Of a DNA stretch of 64,000 bases, positions 1 to 11,811 are shown in pieces. The notes beneath the pieces are model-generated. The model was given only the letters and a program-made list of their open reading frames with translations, did not search any database and was not told where the DNA came from. The position numbers and the translations under genes were made by a program. Source of the DNA: Sextonia rubra (taxonomy: Eukaryota; Streptophyta; Magnoliopsida; Laurales; Lauraceae); NCBI GenBank assembly GCA_037013555.1, contig JASUAD010000023.1:5766001-5830000 (forward strand), written 5' to 3'. Positions within the stretch are counted from its first letter, which is position 1; every line of letters starts with the position of its first letter.

Positions 1-502
1 CTTTTAGAGTACTTTGTGACAGATGAATGCCAATAAAATTATAGGGCAAATTTTATAGGACAGTGGTTAGACTAGCTATGACATATGGAGCAGAATGTTG
101 GCCGATTTAGAAGATGTATATACATAAGATGGATGTAGCGGAGATGAGAATGCTTAGGTGGATGTGTGGTAAAACTAGAAAAGATAAATTAGAAATGAGC
201 GCTTTCGAGAGCATTTAGGGGTAACACCAATAGGGGATAAGATTAGAGAAACCCATTTAAGATTGTTTGGGCATGTTGAGCATAGGCCGGTAATGGCACC
301 AATAACAAAAATTTTGGCTATATAGGTGGATGGCCCATCAAGAGGTGGGGGTAGACTGAAGAAAACATTGATGGAGGTCATTGAATCAGATTTGAAGAAA
401 TTTAATTTATCTAAGGATTTAGCCCAAAATAGAACGGAATGGAGAAACAGAATTCATGTAGCCGACCCCAACATGGTTGGGATAAGGCTTTGATGATGAT
501 GA
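1..502 (+). mobile_element. RTE-clade LINE, 3' end fragment
   Basis: This is the last 500 bases of a second RTE LINE, closely similar to 7996-8495 of the full copy described below. The translation, broken by frameshifts, shows the C-terminal RTE region (AMTYGAECWP, then MDVAEMRMLRWMCGKTRKDK), followed by the shared 3' UTR phrase 'gccgaccccaacatggttgg' and a short TGATGATGATGA tail at 491-502. The 5' part lies outside the window. The tail directly abuts an antisense gypsy gag, so the LINE probably inserted into that element. Confidence 0.9.
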
Positions 503-1374
503 GACCCACCATCATGGCATGGATTTCAGGTTTGAGGTTATCTATGTACATATCCACTACTAATTTTTGTGATGGTGGTTCCATGCATCTGTAGGAAAGT
601 GCCCTCCACCTGTTGATGAATGCCTAGGCAGACTCGACATCTTTCTATTTGGTATTACTGAGGAAACTAAGGGTCACTTCTTAATCCTCTTCCTAGAAGT
701 GCAATAGGAATTTTTCTTCTAGCACAATCTATGAAGTGAGGGAGTAATCATGCATTGCCTATACCTATTGAAAGCAATCCTATTGATGGTGTCGATGAAC
801 AGGTGAATCTTCAAAGCATCTATGTTTAGTAGACTTTTGAGTAAAACTTTAAGTGTACCAGATGCTGATGAGCAGACCTTTTCCCTACATAAGCCTGGAT
901 TGTATGCTATTTATAGTTTTTAGGGAATGGGACAAAGTCAAACTTAGGAGGATATTTGGGCAACATCCCCTTTTTTTTAGCCAGTTTTCTCCTTCCGACT
1001 TGTTTAAGATTTTTGCGACTCTTTGTAGGTCATTGGCTTGTCAGGGTTGATTTTTTGGCTATTGCTGGAAGAGTGAATCCCAGAGACCCCAACTTCTAAT
1101 GTTTTTCCAATTAAGGCCTTGATTTGGGACATGATCTAGTCTATTGATTCCTTGTCCTTGTGGGTCACACTTTTTGGTGATTTGCGCCAAGGACTGGAAT
1201 CATCAAATGCCATTGTCCTTTCACTAGGACTTGTAGTTGGATGGTGATCTGGTCAATCCACTCCCCTTGTTACTTGACTAGATAACGAAGGTCAACCCCT
1301 TCGTCTTCATCGTTGTTGGAGGTCCATTCATTTTCCTTCGCATTTCCCGAATTTGTCCCATTTCCTTTTGCCAT
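503..1374 (-). pseudogene. Ty3/gypsy gag remnant (antisense)
   Basis: Reading the minus strand from an ATG at 1374 gives an acidic N-terminus (MAKGNGTNSGNAKENEW) and then, after frame breaks, the conserved plant retrotransposon Gag core near 500-700: TLSFLSNTK, AFINRWRALSYRCMEPPSQ and MYIDNLKPEIHAMMVG. Gag would form the virus-like particle. At least four in-frame TAG or TAA codons stand where Gln is expected, and frameshifts occur between 800 and 1300. The frame runs into the RTE tail at 502, so the C-terminal half and pol are missing or beyond the window. No LTR could be assigned. Confidence 0.8.
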
Positions 1375-2485
1375 GAAGGCCAAATACTGGTGGGGTTCAA
1401 TGAGGCGAAGGTGTAAGCACTAATGCTTTCATCTACATCGGTGTCATAGTCCAAGTTGTAGTCTGTCTAGACATGGCCTTCTGAAGTTTCCTCTGAGCTA
1501 GTGGGTGACTAGGAGGTCTATCTCTGAGCCATACTTAGGTGACCCATCGTGCGGACCCTAGTCGGACCATATTGACTGGTGTGACCACTAGGTTTGTTTA
1601 TTTCACAATCCATTTCTGGACCACTTTGAAGGGTGGAAAGGGTGCTACCGACTTTGTTCTTCCATCTCCAAATTTGAACTTAACCACCATGGATTTTCCC
1701 ATTTGGCAGTGATAGAATTTCAGCGGTTGTTTCATTATTCCTCTAGTTCCTTTTACGTTGTGCCCGACTTTTGCACTGAGTGGCTGGGTTAGTCTTTTGG
1801 GACCTCGGCTATGATCCCTTTCTAACCAAAGGATAAAAGGAGTTATCCTTAAGCCTTCCTAAGGTTTCTTTAGTTGGCAGAGTCCTTTGGGCCTTTCGAG
1901 GTTTGGGAGACCAAGTGATGCATCTGGGCACTATGGACTCCTGTTAGGTTCTCTTTTTGTCCCTAGTTTTCTTTGGGGTGAACACAGCTGTTCTAGCTCT
2001 TCGTGTCACTTTGGAGTGTGGAGGCTAATGGAGTTACTGCTTTGTAGTGTGGTTGTCAGTCTTCTAGTAAGCTACTTTTAGGGCCTAAGGGGGACTCCAA
2101 AATGGTTATGAGGACACTTGGAAACCCAGGGTTGTTGGGCCCACACTCTTTGGAAGGCGGGGTCTTGATGGTGCCATGCTAGCTACAAATGGTGTAGGTC
2201 CTTTGGAGGTTGAAACCTTAATTGAGTTAGCAGTCGAGACCTGAGTTACATTATTAAACGGTATCCTAGCCAGGCCATTGTTGAACTTGCTTGGCATAGA
2301 TTGGCACGGGTGAGGGAAAGATAGAACAAATGTTCCTTTGCCTCATCAAAGATGATGGAGGTGGCCATTTGTCCTGTAAAGGTAAGTTGATCAAGAGAGT
2401 ATTTTAACACTTCCCCCTTCTTTTGGTACCGACCCATTCACGTTTTGGCACGAAAGGAGTGGTTCGTGGTGGAAAAAGAAAAGGT
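1375..2485. other. No recognised gene; probable gypsy 5' region
   Basis: This stretch lies upstream of the antisense gag start, so it may be the leader or LTR of that element, but no primer-binding site was found. Two overlapping minus-strand open frames (2106-2297 and 2246-2437) resemble no family I recognise. They are about 60 codons each and have no domain signature. Confidence 0.4.
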
Positions 2486-2830
2486 TGGGGTTCGACTTGG
2501 TTCAACCAAAGTGTAATAGCTTAATACAACCGGCATGAACTAGTCATGTGGACTCCGTTTGTTCCGAAGGCTACAATGAATCAATGTTCACCACGCCATT
2601 TGAATAAACTAATGACAGTGCTTTTCTCTTTCTCTTTTCTTAACCTCTTTCACATCTTTTGGATGTGGAGGGATTGGTCCCGAAATGGGAGAGAAAAATT
2701 AGATCCTGAATAATTTAACCAAAGCACAACATTTAGCGCAACTAGCTTTAGCTAGCCCCATGGACCTTGTATGTTCCAAGGACTATGATGATTCAATGTT
2801 CACCATGCCACTTGGTCAGACTGTAAGGTA
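2486..2830. repeat. Two-copy tandem repeat, period about 213 bp
   Basis: Phrases recur at an offset of 213: 'aaccaaa' at 2504 and 2717, followed in both copies by a degenerate match that includes 'caatgttcaccacgccatt' versus 'caatgttcaccatgccact'. The two copies are clearly diverged. Such short duplications are common in retrotransposon leaders and LTRs. Confidence 0.6.
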
Positions 2831-4409
2831 GTTCACTGCTACCTTTTTGGGTTGCATTTAAATTAGCAAACCCATTGGAAAATCCTATTTTTTTTTTGGG
2901 AGGGTCGTAGATCCATGCATGGGTCAGCTACTCTCCATGCATTCTTTTTCTTTCAATTGTTGATCAAACTAGAACTCTTAGTATATAAATTTTTTAAGGT
3001 CAATTCACCACAGACGGTCCAATCTTCTCTGTTCGTCCCTTTTGTGAGAGCGAGGAAAAGATGCAGAATAGAAATAAATCAAGAAATACTGAACTTTTCA
3101 ACTCTTTTCAATTCTGAGTTTATTTTTGTGGATTCTTTTCACGTTCTGACCTCCTAAGTGTAGGCTATTTACATGTATTTTTAATCACAGCTCCCTCGCT
3201 TGGTCTCGGATGATCAACACTTATAAGAAGAAAGAAAAAACAATTTTACATAAAAATATAAAGGAGACCAATCTAGAGATGGGAGCCACCTTCTTGTATC
3301 AAGCAATCTTCGTGGCCTATCACTTGTTTTCCTTAGATGTAAAACTCAAGGGGAGTTTGGAATGAAGGTTCTATGGTCATTGTTGCCCCATAATCGCTTT
3401 TCGCGTTATACCAATAGGTTGGCCATGATTGTACCCATATCACCCTCAACTCCTAAGTAAAGGGAACGAAGAAAGTCTCAAAAGACTTGTCTTTTCGGAG
3501 ATTCCTTTGGGCTAAGGCACTTTCCTTTTGATTGTTTAAGAGGATCAACTACCTTGCATATGGAGTCAAGGCTTGAACTTTGGAGAGGTCGAAGCGCCGG
3601 AGTTTTTTTGAAGAGAATCTGAAGAACTTTGTTGTTCTTCACTGTGCCTCCAAGAGTCTTCTCTAATCATTTGTAGTAAGGAGAAGTTTAAGCAGAATTT
3701 ATTTCGCAGGAAGGGTAGTTGACCATGTATTTGTGCGGTCGGCAACCCTCCCACAGTCAGCTCTGTGAGGTGGCAGCAAGATCCTCATCCTTGAATCATG
3801 TCAATCGGCCTGAAATTAGCCCTAATTGATTTGACAAGATCTCAATTGGCTACTCAATGAGCTATTCAGATTTGAATTGTCGGCGCCAATGCTTCATCGG
3901 TCACTGATTTGTTCAATTAGCTAGTGCTCATTTGGCCATTGATTTGTTCAGTCGGCCAATGTAGACTTATTCCACTTTTTAAAGTGTTTTGATTTGTTTT
4001 CTTCTCCAAAGTTCAAGGTGTCTTCTTAGGCTTTGCCCCTAAGCTGTTAGTGCTTTGTTTTGCTGTGATTGAGCTATGTTTGAGCTTTAGCTTGTCTTAT
4101 GATTTGCTAAATTGCTTGTCAATTTCTTCTCAACTTCTTTTTTTTTCTTTTGCTTGTTAATAGTGGGGTTTGTTTTTTTGCCTCATTTTTTGTTCGATAG
4201 CTCTTTATTATCCCTTTTTCACTACCCTAAACTCATTTTCTTACCTCCATTTTTCAAATCTTCTCAAATGAACACTAGAATAAAAAAAAAACACATTAAT
4301 TACAACTTATACAAGCATCATTCAAGTGGTATTCATGATTTAAGCATCCAACTCAAAAGCATCAACTCAAGGTAAGTTTTTGGGCTTATTTTTTTCTACT
4401 TTGAGTTTA
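2831..4409. other. Unassigned AT-rich sequence
   Basis: I see no coding signature, terminal repeat or RNA gene here. The end of the stretch reads 'actcaaggtaagttttt' (about 4364-4380), which has the form of an exon end followed by a splice donor. It could be an untranslated leader of the hAT gene further right, but this is speculative. Confidence 0.3.
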
Positions 4410-4441
4410 TTTCTCTCCCTCCCTCTCTCTCTCTCTCTCTC
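4410..4441. repeat. (CT)n microsatellite
   Basis: A pyrimidine run that resolves into about ten perfect CT dinucleotides. Confidence 0.95.
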
Positions 4442-4569
4442 CATGAATCACTTAAAAATGAGTTATTATTGTTAGATCCATGTACCTCTTTGATCAGGCT
4501 CCTCTTTTTTTCACTTTCTTTTTTTTAAATTTTCTTTACTGATTATTTTGTTATTTGAAAAAAAAATCA

Positions 4570-5304
4570 TTTTATTCATGGAAAACCAATCAAATGAGTT
4601 GAAAATGGTTCCTAAATGTTAGATCTATGTTCCCATAGATCAATGCCACATATTTTGTGTTTTTCAAATTTTATTTCTCTTTTAATTTATGATTTTGTAT
4701 TTTTTGAAAAAAAACACTATTTACAAAAGTAAACCCAATCAAATGGATTGAAAATGGTTCCTAAATGTTGGATCTATGTTTCCCATAGGCCAATCCCACA
4801 TATTACTCTGTTTTTATAATTTTATTGGTTTTTTATTTTTGGAGTATTATATTTTTATATTTTTTTACAAAAGCAAACCCAATCAAATGGGATGAAAATG
4901 GTCCAAATATTAGATTTACATTTCCCATAGATCAATCCCATGTATTATTGTGTTTATCTATTTTTTTGTTTTTTATTTTTAGATTTTTGTATTTTTTGAA
5001 AAAGATTACAAAATAAACCCAATCAAATAGGTTGAAAATAATCCCTAAATGTTAAATCCATGTTTCCTATAGATCAATCCCACATATTATTGTGTTTTTC
5101 TAATTTTTTTTATTTTTTATTTTGGTATTTTTGTATTTTTTGAAAAAATATATTTTTTTAAAAAGTAAACCAAATCAAATGGGTTGAAAATGGTCCCTAG
5201 ATGTTAGATCTATGTTTTTCATAGATCAATTCCACATATTTTAGCGTTCTTCTAACTTTTTTTTGTTTTTTTATTTTTGGATTTTTGTATTTTTCTTAAA
5301 ATAT
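4570..5304. repeat. Tandem array, about 140-155-bp unit, left part
   Basis: Five units can be followed by the landmarks 'aaacccaatcaaatgggttg', 'ttagatctatgtttcccata' and 'gatcaatcccacatatt', each followed by a T-rich stretch. The landmark starts near 4583, 4731, 4875, 5014 and 5166, so spacing varies from 139 to 155. A sixth unit resumes at 8506 on the far side of the RTE LINE. The array lies just upstream of the hAT transposase remnant and may belong to its 5' region. Confidence 0.85.
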
Positions 5305-5419
5305 GTTTTTTTACAAAAGTAACTCTGCCAGTTTTTGCTGTTGGTCCCAAGCACTGGTAAAGGATGAGGGTTGTGTTAGGTAGGTTGACAGCCAGCATAA
5401 ACTTTATCACAACCCAAAC

Positions 5420-6036
5420 ATGAATTCTGAGATAACAATATTTTGCGATAAAGCTAGGGCATTTCTCACTTTAAGCGACACATTACAACGCTGCCCAGCT
5501 GTAGTGAAAAATGTGCAAGGGCTACCTCATGACTTTAGGATAGTGCAGTTAAAGAAGTTAGTCCATGAGAAGAAGAGAAGGAATAGGAAAATTAGACTTA
5601 CTACTTGGAATATAGGAACCTTGACAGGGAAGAGCATGGAGTTGGTCGAGGTAATGAAAAGAAGAAGAATTAGTATGGCTAGTATGTCAGAGAAAAGGTG
5701 GAAAGGGAATAAAGCAAAGGAGCTCACGGATAGGTATAAGCTTTTTTATGCAGAAAGAGTAATATAAGAAATAGAGTGTGTATAGTTGTAGATAAGGATT
5801 TGAAAGAGAAAATTATGGGGGTAAAGAGGTTTGGTGATCGAATTATAGCAATTAAACTAGCACCAGAGGAAGACATAATCCATATCATCAGTGCATATGC
5901 TCCCCAAGTAGGACTAGAGGAAAGTGTGAAAAGACAATTTTGGGAGAAGATGAATGATTTAATGCGAGAAATCCCAAATAGTGATAAGATTTTCCTTGGA
6001 GGGGATTTAAACGGGCATGTAGGAAGAGATAATTGA
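5420..6036 (+). pseudogene. RTE endonuclease domain (APE-like)
   Basis: The first frame (5420-5767) carries RLTTWNIGTLTGKSMELVEV, the N-terminal strand of the APE-like endonuclease that nicks the target for target-primed reverse transcription. It goes on to SEKRWKG, where the family has QETRW; the metal-binding Glu is retained. The second frame (5776-6036) contains SAYAPQVG and GGDLNGHVGRDN, the conserved product-side motif. A TAA at about 5766 separates the two, and the frame ends in TGA at 6034-6036. Confidence 0.9.
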
Positions 6037-6959
6037 GGATATAAGAGAGTGCATAAAGGGCAAGCTTTTGGAGGAAAAAATGAATTTGGAAACATTATAT
6101 TGGACTTTGTAGTGGCATTTGATCTTGTAGTGGCAAATCTTACTTTAGAAAGAGAGATGCGAATTTAATGACCTATAAAAGTGGGAGTAAAAGGTGTCAG
6201 ATGGACTTTTTTCTAGTTAGAAAAGAGGATGATTGGCTTGCAAAGATTATAAGGTTATCCTAGGAGAAAGTTTAACCATGCAATATAGGCTTAAAGTTTT
6301 AGTTATTTGCATTAGAAGCAGAAAGAGAGAGGCAGCAAACAAAATGGACTCCAAAACAAGGAGAAGAGATTTGAAGGGGGAAAGAGCAAATATATTTAAG
6401 GGCAAAATGATTGAGAATGGAGAATTGAATCTTGAAGGAGAAACTACAGTAATGTGGAATTAAATGGCCAATTGCATTAGGAAGGTTGCAAAGGAGGTAC
6501 TTAGAGTATCAAAAGGAAAGAAACATATTAATAAAGAACCATGGTGGTGAAGTGTGGAGGTTCAAGAAGTTATTCTGGAGAAAAGACAATGTTACAAAGT
6601 TCGGCAGGGGACTAAGAGTATGGAAAATTTTGAGTTATATAAGAAGGCAAAGAAAGAAGCTAAGAAAGTAGTAAATAATGCAAAGTTCAAAGCATACGAT
6701 GACCTTTATAATAGGTTGGGAATAAGAAAAAGAGAAAAGGATATTTTTAAGCTCGTAAAAATAAGAGAAAAGAAAAGTATAGACTTAGATCATGTTAAGT
6801 GTATCAAAGGCAATGAGGAAATGTTCTAGTGAAGAACAATGATATTAAAGAAAGGTAGAAGGAATATTTTAACAAACTTTTAAATGAAGAACATATGGGG
6901 GATACAAGAGCTAAGGAGAATACTTTATTACCAGAGCATACTTTTCTCCATAGAATTAG

Positions 6960-8400
6960 AGGGGTGAAAGTGAAGGAAGCATTAAAGCAAATAAAGACAG
7001 GGAAGGCTACAAGCCCGATGATATTTTGATAGAAGTATGCAAATGCTTAGGAGAGGTTGGGATAAATTGATTATGTAGACTGTTCAATAAGATACTTGTG
7101 ACAAAGAAAATACAGGATGAATGGAGAAGAAGCATTGTAGTAACTATATATAAAAATAAGGTAGCTATACAAAATTGTACCAACTATTGAGAGATGAAAC
7201 TTATGAGTCATACGATGAAGTTATAAGTGAGAATAATGGAGCAAAGACTTCGACGGAAGACCAAGGTTGCTGAAATTCAATTTGGTTTTAGGCCAAGCGG
7301 GTCAAATGTGGAAGCTATCTATTTGGTTTTTTGCTAGGGAGGTCAACTGTGAAGCTATCTTTTCACTTAGGTAATTAATGGAAAATTATCAAGCAAAGAG
7401 AAAAAAAATCTATACATGGTTTTTTTCGATTTAGAAAAAGCCTACGATGAGGTACCGACGGATTTGAGTTAGTGGGTTTTAAAGAAAAATAATGTCCCCG
7501 CAGGTTACATTGAAATTTTTAAGGATATATATGAAGGAGCAGTAATAAATGTGAGAACTGCATATGGAGAAATAGGTAGATTTCTCGTGACTATAGGTTT
7601 GCATTAAGGATCAACCTTAAGCCCTTATCTCTTTGCATTACTTATGGATGTATTAACTGTGCATATTCAAGAAGAAGTACCATAGTGTATGTTGTTTACA
7701 GATAATGTAGTATTAGTAAAAAAATCAAGAGATTGTGTAAATGTAAAACTCGAGAGATGGCAGGGGGCATTAAAATAGTGGCTTTAAAATAAGTCGTACA
7801 AAGACAAAATATATGGATTGCAACTTTAATGGACATGTACAAGGTATTGAAACCATTGTCAAAATTAAAACCCATGAGATACCACGTAGAGATTCTTTTC
7901 AATACCTAGGCTCGATGATTAGTAGGGATGGGCAGATTGACAAAGATGTGGAGCATAGGATAAAAGCTGGATGGCTAAAGTGGAGATTAGCTTCTAGAGT
8001 GCTTTGTGACAGATGAATGCCAATGAAATTGAAGGGAAAATTTTACAAGGCAGTGGTTAGACCAGCTATGACATATGGAGCAAAATGTTGGCCACTTGAG
8101 AAGATGCATATACATAAGATGGATGTAGCAGAGATGAAAATGCTTAGGTGGATATGTGGTAAAACTAGGAAAGATAAAATTAGAAATGAGCAATTTCGAG
8201 AACATTTGAGGGTAGCATCAATAGGGGATAAGATTAGATAAACTCGTTTAAGTTGGTTTGTGCATGTTGAGCATAGGCCGGTAATGGCACCGATGAGAAA
8301 AAGTTTGGCTATATAGGTAGATGACCCATCAAGAGGTAGGGGTAGGCCGAAAAAAACATTGATGGAGTCATTAAATCAGATTTAAAGAAATTTAACTTAT
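6960..8400 (+). pseudogene. RTE reverse transcriptase and C-terminal region
   Basis: Recognisable RT blocks in shifting frames: EAIYLV at about 7312, FFDLEKAYDEVP at about 7425-7460, LSPYLFALLMDVLTVHIQEE near 7620-7675, then LFTDNVVLV at about 7690, where the family has LFADDIVLV. The second catalytic Asp is therefore Asn. The C-terminal part includes FQYLGSMISRDGQIDKDVEH (7900-7960) and MLRWICGKTRKDKIRNEQF (8139-8196). With its catalytic substitution and multiple stops it cannot be active. Confidence 0.9.
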
Positions 8401-8505
8401 TTAAGGATTTGGTCCAAAATAGAACTGAATGAAGAAACAAAATTCATGTAGCCGACCCCAACATGGTTAGGATAAGGCTATGATGATGATGATGATGATG
8501 ATGAT

Positions 8506-8640
8506 GTTTTTTTTATAAAAGTAAACCCAATCAAAGGGTTAACAATGATCCCTAAATATTAGATTTATGTTTCCCATAGATCAAGCCCACATATTTTGGT
8601 GTTCTTCTAATTTTTTTATGTTTTTAAAATTTATTTAAAC
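8506..8640. repeat. Tandem array, sixth unit, right of the LINE
   Basis: This resumes the array interrupted at 5304: 'aaacccaatcaaagggttaa', 'tagatttatgtttcccatag' and 'catattttggtgttcttcta'. With the LINE removed, the spacing from the fifth unit is about 155 bases, in register with the array. Confidence 0.85.
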
Positions 8641-8704
8641 TTTAACCTATTACTTTTGAGTACTTCTTTAGTTTTTTTATTGTGACATGAGAAAATGCAG
8701 TGTG

Positions 8705-8915
8705 AGATAGACCTTACATGGAGTTATAGTAAGGCAATTGAAAAAATTGGTTGAAGATTAATTGCAAGTTTTGTCATAAAGTGACCAATGGGGGCCTGGG
8801 CATTAAAAGATTTCAGCAACATTTGGTCTATGTGCAAGACAAGTTGCAGGGTGTCCTGAAGTGCCCAAAGAAGTTAGGGAGCAAATGAGAAATTTATTGA
8901 ATCAAACAAAATAAA
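8705..8915 (+). pseudogene. BED zinc-finger exon of the hAT transposase
   Basis: The frame reads IDLTWSYSKAIEKIG, then after a shift CKFCHKVTNGGLGIKRFQQH, then VPKEVREQMRNLL in a third frame. The Cys-x2-Cys pair and the His of the BED finger are visible. The finger binds the transposon ends and subterminal DNA. The sequence just before it (aaaatgcag) resembles a splice acceptor. Confidence 0.85.
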
Positions 8916-9289
8916 GAAAAGTACAAATTAAAGAGAAGAGGCAACAGGGTGTTAATGTAGCATGCTATGATGTATTTAGGGATAAAAGTCTTGGTGATTC
9001 TAATGATGAGGATAAAGGCTAACAAATGATGGCTGCACACCAAAAGTCCCTCATGTTGCACCAAGAAGAAGTGGAGCATCAAGCATATAGTCAAGCTAGA
9101 AACTATGATGTAGGTGGGTCAGCTGGTGTAGTAAACATGGGTAAGGGCATTGCGGGAAAAATGCATAGAGCATTTAGCACCCGACAACGAGATGATGGTG
9201 TAGAGATTATTCCTACTCGAAGGACTCTAACACATAGATCAGAGGCAGCTAAGCAACAAAAAGTCTCAAATGTCATCAAGGGTGTTATG

Positions 9290-9850
9290 AAGGCTACAAG
9301 AGATAAATTTGCCAAAGCTACAGTAAAATGGCTAATTCATAAGAATATACCCCCTATCGCAATTGATTCTCCTTATTTTTAGACAATTCTTAATGTTGCG
9401 GCTCAAGCTAGGTAGGGTATAGGGCCGCCATCAGTGTATGACGTGGGCACTAAGTTCCTTGAAGAAGACAATTAAGAAAAAAAGGCTTGGGTGGAGTTGT
9501 TTAGGCACGTTTGGGGGCAGAATGGGGTCACTATTATGCTTACATGGGTGGATAAGCGGCATCCAAACACAATTAATCAATATTTTGGTGTATAATGTCA
9601 ATGGGATCATCTTTATGAAGTTTGTTGATGCATCTAAAGAGAAACGAACATCAAATGATATTTATAGTCTTATGGATAAAGTTGTATAAAATGTTGGAGA
9701 GGAGAACATTGTCCAAATTATGACAGACAATGGAGCCAATTTTAAGGAGGCCGGTAAACTGTTAATGGAAAAAAGGACAAATTTGTTTTGCACCCCATGT
9801 ACATCCATTTACATTGACCAATATTGGTAAGAAAAAACATGTGGCGGTTG
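9290..9850 (+). pseudogene. DUF659 catalytic core of the hAT transposase
   Basis: Blocks in order: KFAKATVKWLIHKNIPPIAI, DSPYF followed by a TAG, then PPSVYDVGTKFLEEDN, AWVELFRHVWGQNGVTIML, WISGIQTQLINILVYNVNGI, FMKFVDASKEKRTSNDIYSL and IMTDNGANFKEAGKLLMEKR. The Asp of the usual LDGW motif near 9535 is lost through a frame change, while the Asp in the TDNGAN motif survives. A final block at 9814-10113 contains GKKKHVAVVIKACRGITMFI. Confidence 0.85.
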
Positions 9851-10899
9851 TGATCAAGGCATGTAGAGGCATTACAATGTTTATATACGACCATTCATGG
9901 CTTTTAAGCTTGATGAAGAGATTCACAAGAAATCATACCTTGGTGCATCCGGCCTCTACTAGATTTGCTACCCATCTCATTGCTATGGAAAGACTAGTAA
10001 GATGGAGAACGAAGCTAATTCAGTTTTTTTCCATTAGAAAAATAGCTTCATTTGAAATGGGGCAATGCAACAAGTTGTCCAGAGTTCGATATCCCAATTT
10101 TAGTGAGGGATAATAAAATTTGGGTCAAAGTAGAGAATATATTAAAGGTATATGAACCTTTAGCGAAAGTGCTGTGTACTGTGGATGGTGATAAAAAGCC
10201 GACAATGTGGTACATTTATGAAGCAACTAATAGGGCAAAGCAAGCCATTATAGAAAACTGCAAATATCATGATGAATACATAAAAATTGTTGATGCCCAG
10301 TAGAACGATCAGCCACACCATCCATTGTATGCTTTTTTAAATGCTTGTTTTTTTTATTCATTAACAATTTAACTCATTGTACGTTCTATTTTTTCAATGT
10401 AGGTTATTTTTTAAATCTTGAATTCTTCTATCACAATGCCCCACACCACATCGAAGCAATAGATATACAAAATTGTGAGTAGGGTTAAGGACGGTGTTGA
10501 AAAGAATTTTGAGTAAAGATGATCACATTGAAGCTATATAAGAGGTGAGTTAGTTAAGAAATTTGTTTAATCTTTTACATGTATTTGAGATAATTGTATT
10601 GATATGGTATACATATTTATTTCTAATTTTTCACATTGTAGATTTCTACTTATACATATAAAAGAGGGACTTTCGCTAACCCTCTTGTACAGCGAGTGAT
10701 TGGAAGATGTCCACCTGATATTTATAAACATAGGAGAGGGATTTCTATTTATACACATAAAAGAGGAACCTTCTACGAATGTTTAAATTTTCATTTTGTT
10801 CATTGTGCATTTCAACCGATTAGTCGGAGAGTTTTGGAGAGAGTACTCCACATCTAAGGAGGGCAGCCATTCACATCCTTAGTTAAGCTACAACATCAT

Positions 10900-11205
10900 C
10901 ATATTGTAAAAGGAATTGGACCACTTTCTCCATGATCCATAAGAAGCCTAGGAATCAGATAACCTTGAGGAAACTCAACAAATTAGTATATTGCCATTAC
11001 AATCTTAAGTTGAGAAATAGAAATAGAGAGAGAAAGGCAAAGGATGATCCTAGTTATTATCCAATTAATTTGGATCACATATTTAGAGACGATGATCCCT
11101 TACTTCCATGGATAGCCAAGATTGAGGATCCATTGCTAGATTCAGATCTAAGCTTTCAACAAGAACTGCAGCATTTAATTGCTTACAATGGAGAAATGTT
11201 AGGAT
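10900..11205 (+). pseudogene. hAT C-terminal dimerisation region
   Basis: Just before and inside the open frame (10932-11207) the translation reads RNWTTFSMIHKKPRNQ and then LRKLNKLVYCHYNLKLRNRN, the hallmark of the C-terminal dimer interface in plant BED-DUF659 hAT proteins. The acidic stretch DHIFRDDDPLLPWIAKIEDP follows. This exon is free of stops for 91 codons, the best preserved part of the relic. A Tyr/Ser-rich tail continues at 11562-11811 after a frame break. Confidence 0.85.
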
Positions 11206-11811
11206 GATAGCCACATCAAAGAAAAGGAAGTAGTGCAAGTGCAATATCTAAAGGTAAGAAACTAGCTCATACTATGTCATCTTCTGACAATAGTATGTTC
11301 ACCGTTGCCTCTTTAAGTAGCCATGTTGAAAGAGATGGATGAGATAGTGGGACACATGGTACTACTAAGTTCTATAATTATGGTGAAGAACAAAATGCCA
11401 TTCCTATTGAGAGCATAAAGGGGTTTCCCAAACAATCAAGCATGGATCCAAAACATGCTTATCAAAGGTGACAAAGAGTGTCATTACTTGTTCACATAGA
11501 TGAGCAAGGGAATGTGAGTGGAAGTGGAAATGTAGCATGGAATAAAAAAAACATCTTGGAACCCTACTTACAATGTTCCATATTCAGACTACAGGCCTTA
11601 TCCTCATGAGCCATCACAATATTGCCAGTATGGTCATTTACAACTAGAAGAAGAGAAATCTTCAGCTTCAAGGTCTTACTCATATGGTGACTATCGTGAT
11701 AGTCAACTTCAATATAGATATCCATCTCATTCAAGCTCCTTTGATTTCTTATTTGCATTCCAAGATCCCAATGCCCATGAATATCAAATTCAATTTGGTG
11801 GGAATGTGTAA

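Larger units (their letters stand above)
5323..8505 (+). mobile_element. RTE-clade LINE, near full length, inactive
   Basis: A 3.2-kb non-LTR retrotransposon of the length usual for RTE. The left duplication (5305-5322) and right duplication (8506-8524) both read approximately gttttttt-acaaaagtaa, differing by one extra T and a C/T change. Both are pieces of the surrounding tandem unit, so the boundaries are well fixed. The element has an AP endonuclease (5420-6036), a reverse transcriptase (about 6960-7900), an RTE C-terminal region (7813-8400) and a (TGA)n tail at 8480-8505 instead of poly(A). Frameshifts and stops break every domain. Confidence 0.93.
8690..11811 (+). pseudogene. hAT-superfamily transposase (BED-DUF659 type), decayed
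   Basis: A multi-exon plant hAT transposase relic with domains in normal order: BED zinc finger (8705-8915), DUF659 core (9290-9850), a middle region with likely introns (10303-10642), the hAT C-terminal dimerisation region (10900-11205) and a Tyr/Ser-rich tail with an open frame to a stop at 11809-11811. A typical protein of this class has 650-750 residues, and the parts seen would fit that. At least eight stops and several frameshifts are present. I could not find terminal inverted repeats, so the element's ends are undefined. The tandem array and RTE lie where its 5' untranslated intron would be. Confidence 0.85.

Noticed and set aside
2106..2437. Two minus-strand frames considered as coding
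   Set aside because: They overlap out of frame, lack any motif and are flanked by an old gypsy remnant. They are left as unassigned.
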